A stretch of 64,000 bases of DNA, taken from contig NZ_SKCD01000055.1 of the NCBI RefSeq assembly GCF_006542765.1, forward strand, positions 275,757-339,756, in the 5' to 3' direction. Source of the DNA: Paenibacillus luteus (lineage in GTDB: Bacteria; Bacillota; Bacilli; Paenibacillales; Paenibacillaceae). The notes beneath the pieces are model-generated. The model saw nothing but the letters and a program-made list of their open reading frames with translations. It did no database searches and had not been told where the DNA came from. Both the position numbers and the translations under genes were made by a program. Of this stretch, positions 62,142-64,000 are shown one piece after another. The number at the start of each line of letters is the position of its first letter. Positions within the stretch are counted from its first letter, which is position 1.

Positions 62142-63090
62142 CTAGTAGCCCGCAAACGTTGCTATGTTGCACGTATGCAGGAACTAACCTCTAGTAGCCC
62201 GCAAACGCTGCTATGTTGCACGTATGCAGTAACTAACCCCAGATTAGTGTGAAAGGCGAGTCTACCCTGCACGTATGCAGTAACTAATCCCAGATTAGCG
62301 TGAAAGGCGAGTCTATCCTGCACGTATGCAGTAGAATGCGTCGATTATGAGCCTGAGCTGGGCCGAATAGGGGTCTATGTTGTATGGAGTGCAGGATAGA
62401 AGCCGCTTCTACCTGAAAAGCGATCTCCATCCTGCGAGCATACAAGATAGGTTGGCGGTGGGGGGGAGTTAATTGTTTCTTTGAGGTGTGATACATACTC
62501 GAAGTCGCGTATTGTCTCTGGGGGTTGTTTGTAACTATATAAGCTAACCTTTAGTAGCCCACAAACGCTGCTATCTTGCACGTATGCAGTAACTAACCCC
62601 AGATTAGTGCGAAAGGCGAGTCTATCCTGCACGGATGCAGTAGAATGCGCCGATTATGAGTCTGAGGTGGTTCGAATGAGGGGCTATGTTGTATGGAGTG
62701 CAGGATAGAAGCAGCTTCTAACAGAAAAGCGGCCTCTATCCTGCGAGCGTACAATATAGGTTAGCGGTAGGAGCGGGCGAATTAACTGTTGCTCCCGAGT
62801 TATGCTGCACGCTCTTATGTATTCCGGAGTTGCGTCCTGACAATGCTATGTTGTTCGTATTTATTAACTAACCTCAACCTCTAGTAACCCTCAAACGCTG
62901 CTATGTTGCACGCATGCAGTAACTAACCCCAGATTAGTGTGTAGGGCGAGCCTATCCTGTACGTATGCAGTAGAATGCACCAAATTGGAGCCTGAGGTCA
63001 GGCGAATGGGGGTCTATGTTGTATGGAGTACAGGATAGAACCCGCTACTAGTAGAAAAACGGTCTCTATCCTGCGAGCGTACAATATAGG
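62142..63090. repeat. Array of three degenerate composite repeats
   Basis: About 950 bp with three imperfect copies (near 62142-62455, 62545-62760 and 62875-63090) of a composite unit. Each has a module like CTAGTAGCCCGCAAACGC followed by CTATGTTGCACGTATGCAG, a module starting CCCAGATTAGTGTGAAAGGC then CTATCCTGCACGTATGCAG, and an end module with CTATGTTGTATGGAGTGCAG and CTATCCTGCGAGC. The first copy has internal duplications of the first two modules. The cores are imperfect palindromes of the form CTATnTTGCA...TGCAnnATAG. No frame with a ribosome binding site was found; function unknown. Confidence 0.85.
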
Positions 63091-63152
63091 CGAATTAACT
63101 AGCGCCTAAATCCATCGATGTTTCACGTACTGGAATTGATACGCTCTAGATT

Positions 63153-63821
63153 CTAGAACAACAAGTCGAGCGTTTCTTTTTTTAACTCATAGTACCTTAT
63201 GGTCGTTCCTTTCGAGATGGGATGTAGCAAGCCTTTTAGAACCATGCCTATCAATAGCTTGCGGGCTGTACGAAAATTCAGCTTCCAGGCTTCGCAAAGG
63301 TCGATAGGACGGATCGGCCTGCCGAGTTTCCATGCGAGCAGCAATAAGTCTTTTTCCGTCTTGGTTAATGAATTCCTATCATCTTTGCGCAGCAGGTAGG
63401 GGCCGAGGGCGAGTTTGAGCAGCGAGCGGCAAATCTCGGGACGGTCCTTGATATCGTCGAAGGAAAAATGGAGCATTTTCCAGCCTATGGCTGTAAGAAA
63501 GGTGTCCCGATTTAGCGAATAGCTAAACTTCTCGCGATCCATGTCCTTGATATGAGACTGATAACCATGGCATTCCACATTGAATAGCCCGAAAGGCGGA
63601 GTATAGGCCAAGTCTAAAAAATATGATTTGCGATTGCGATCGTATACTTCGAATTCGGGATGGAGATGGTCGAAATGACCGAAGACGGGCCACCATACGT
63701 TTTCCAATAATAATTTCTCCCCAAACCCATGGCCTCTCAGCAGTCTCGCTCTTCTTTCGCCGCTTCTGGCATCTAAATGCTTCTCGATAAAGATGGTATG
63801 AGCTTGTTCGAATGTGTCCAA
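63153..63821 (-). CDS. PD-(D/E)XK nuclease-like protein with winged helix
   Basis: A 222-residue protein. The first 150 residues resemble DUF559/Vsr-like nuclease folds: a helical start, SYFLDLAYTPPFGLFNVECH with candidate acidic residues Asp and Glu, GYQSHIKDMDREKFSYSLNR and a terminal strand-helix GWKMLHFSFDDIKDRP. The usual catalytic Lys after the Glu reads Cys, so nuclease activity is uncertain. The rest (about 150-222) is a winged-helix-like region (LTKTEKDLLLLAWKLGRPIR). The start is TTG at 63821, with GGAGGAG about nine bases before it. It lies between the repeat array and an insertion sequence end. Confidence 0.6.
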   Translation of the reverse strand: MDTFEQAHTIFIEKHLDARSGERRARLLRGHGFGEKLLLENVWWPVFGHFDHLHPEFEVYDRNRKSYFLDLAYTPPFGLFNVECHGYQSHIKDMDREKFSYSLNRDTFLTAIGWKMLHFSFDDIKDRPEICRSLLKLALGPYLLRKDDRNSLTKTEKDLLLLAWKLGRPIRPIDLCEAWKLNFRTARKLLIGMVLKGLLHPISKGTTIRYYELKKETLDLLF

Positions 63822-63874
63822 TTCCTAATCTCCTCCTTTATGTCCACGCAAAAAAACGCCCACATGCCTAATGG

Positions 63875-64000
63875 TGAAGTGCTCCCTGTCAAGTAGACAG
63901 TGAAAAAAACAAAAAAAACGGTTAGGCCTATCCCTCAGTTCAAGTACAGAGAACTGGGGGATTATTTCATTACGCAGCTCGACGATACTCATGGGGAGAC
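63875..64000 (-). mobile_element. End of an IS3-like insertion sequence
   Basis: The terminal sequence TGAAGTGCTCCCTGTCAAGT at 63875 resembles inverted-repeat ends of IS3-family elements. Inside lies a hairpin (CCCTCAGTTC/GAACTGGGGG, 63932-63960), then the last codons of a transposase on the minus strand. The element runs past the window edge, so its other end and target duplication cannot be checked. Confidence 0.6.
63970..64000 (-). CDS. Transposase, C-terminal end (partial)
   Basis: Only the last nine codons and the stop are visible, reading SPHEYRRAA. This ending is like that of IS3-family OrfB transposases (typically a Pro-x-x-Tyr-Arg tail after the catalytic core). The rest lies beyond the window. 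The identification depends on this short tail plus the adjacent terminal repeat. Confidence 0.5.
   Translation of the reverse strand, partial: SPHEYRRAA

Noticed and set aside
62375..62632. Minus-strand frames across the repeat array
   Set aside because: They run through repeated non-coding modules, lack ribosome sites and change frame between repeat copies.
62142..63090. CRISPR array
   Set aside because: The repeats are long, modular and degenerate, without constant short repeats, uniform spacers or cas genes.

Overview
The window looks like part of a chromosome from a Paenibacillus-type endospore-former (Bacillota). The sequence signs are strong AGGAGG-type ribosome binding sites with ATG, GTG and TTG starts, a Cse60-like sporulation gene, a YheC/YheD spore-coat ATP-grasp gene, an S-layer-anchored (SLH) exoenzyme, LplABC/YesMN-type carbohydrate loci, a perfect catabolite-responsive element (cre) and a Fur-like box. 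No rRNA, tRNA, CRISPR array or prophage was seen.

Layout. 0-4.5 kb: end of a sensor kinase, an MMPL membrane transporter, a YhfP-type oxidoreductase and a DUF4395 membrane protein, followed by a decayed reading frame. 5-10.8 kb: an operon of a CHASE2 adenylate cyclase, a FecR-domain exported protein and an NHL-repeat exported protein, then a methyltransferase. 11.7-12.4 kb: a minus-strand mini-operon of cse60 plus two tiny frames, one apparently starting at ATT. 12.9-16.4 kb: two tandem exported asparaginases, the second carrying S-layer anchor domains. 16.5-19.4 kb: a siderophore-binding lipoprotein behind a Fur-like site, and its AraC/Btr-like regulator with an unexpected transposase-like N-terminus. 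19.6-25.6 kb: a TetR regulator and a sulfonate-type ABC operon with two permeases and an FMNH2-dependent monooxygenase. 25.7-31.4 kb: a response regulator and a 1694-residue kinase-like/AAA/GAF/histidine-kinase hybrid whose kinase-like domain has lost its catalytic residues.

31.7-42.7 kb: a lipoprotein cyclophilin, then a polysaccharide locus (GH4 enzyme, LplC/LplB/LplA-like importer, YesN/YesM-like two-component system and a secreted GH43-CBM32-AbfB enzyme under a perfect cre). 42.9-44.4 kb: a second histidyl-tRNA synthetase-like gene preceded by a complete promoter, a 15-codon leader peptide with two adjacent His codons, alternative hairpins and a terminator, which looks like ribosome-mediated attenuation. 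44.6-48.4 kb: stress genes (glutathione peroxidase, stress protein, aldo-keto reductase, OhrR) and two small conserved proteins. 48.6-52.8 kb: sbnB-sbnA (L-2,3-diaminopropionate synthesis) with an adenylate-forming enzyme, divergent from a YheC/D ATP-grasp gene.

53-62 kb: a purine (allantoin) catabolism locus with PucR regulator, ABC importer, allantoinase, allantoate amidohydrolase and PucG aminotransferase; a near-consensus PucR box lies in the divergent region. 62.1-63.1 kb is a non-coding array of three degenerate copies of a composite repeat. The window ends with a nuclease-like winged-helix protein and the end of an IS3-like insertion sequence.

The observations most worth following are the His-leader attenuator, the cse60 small-ORF operon, the regulator with a transposase-like N-terminus, the orphan diaminopropionate cluster and the repeat array.
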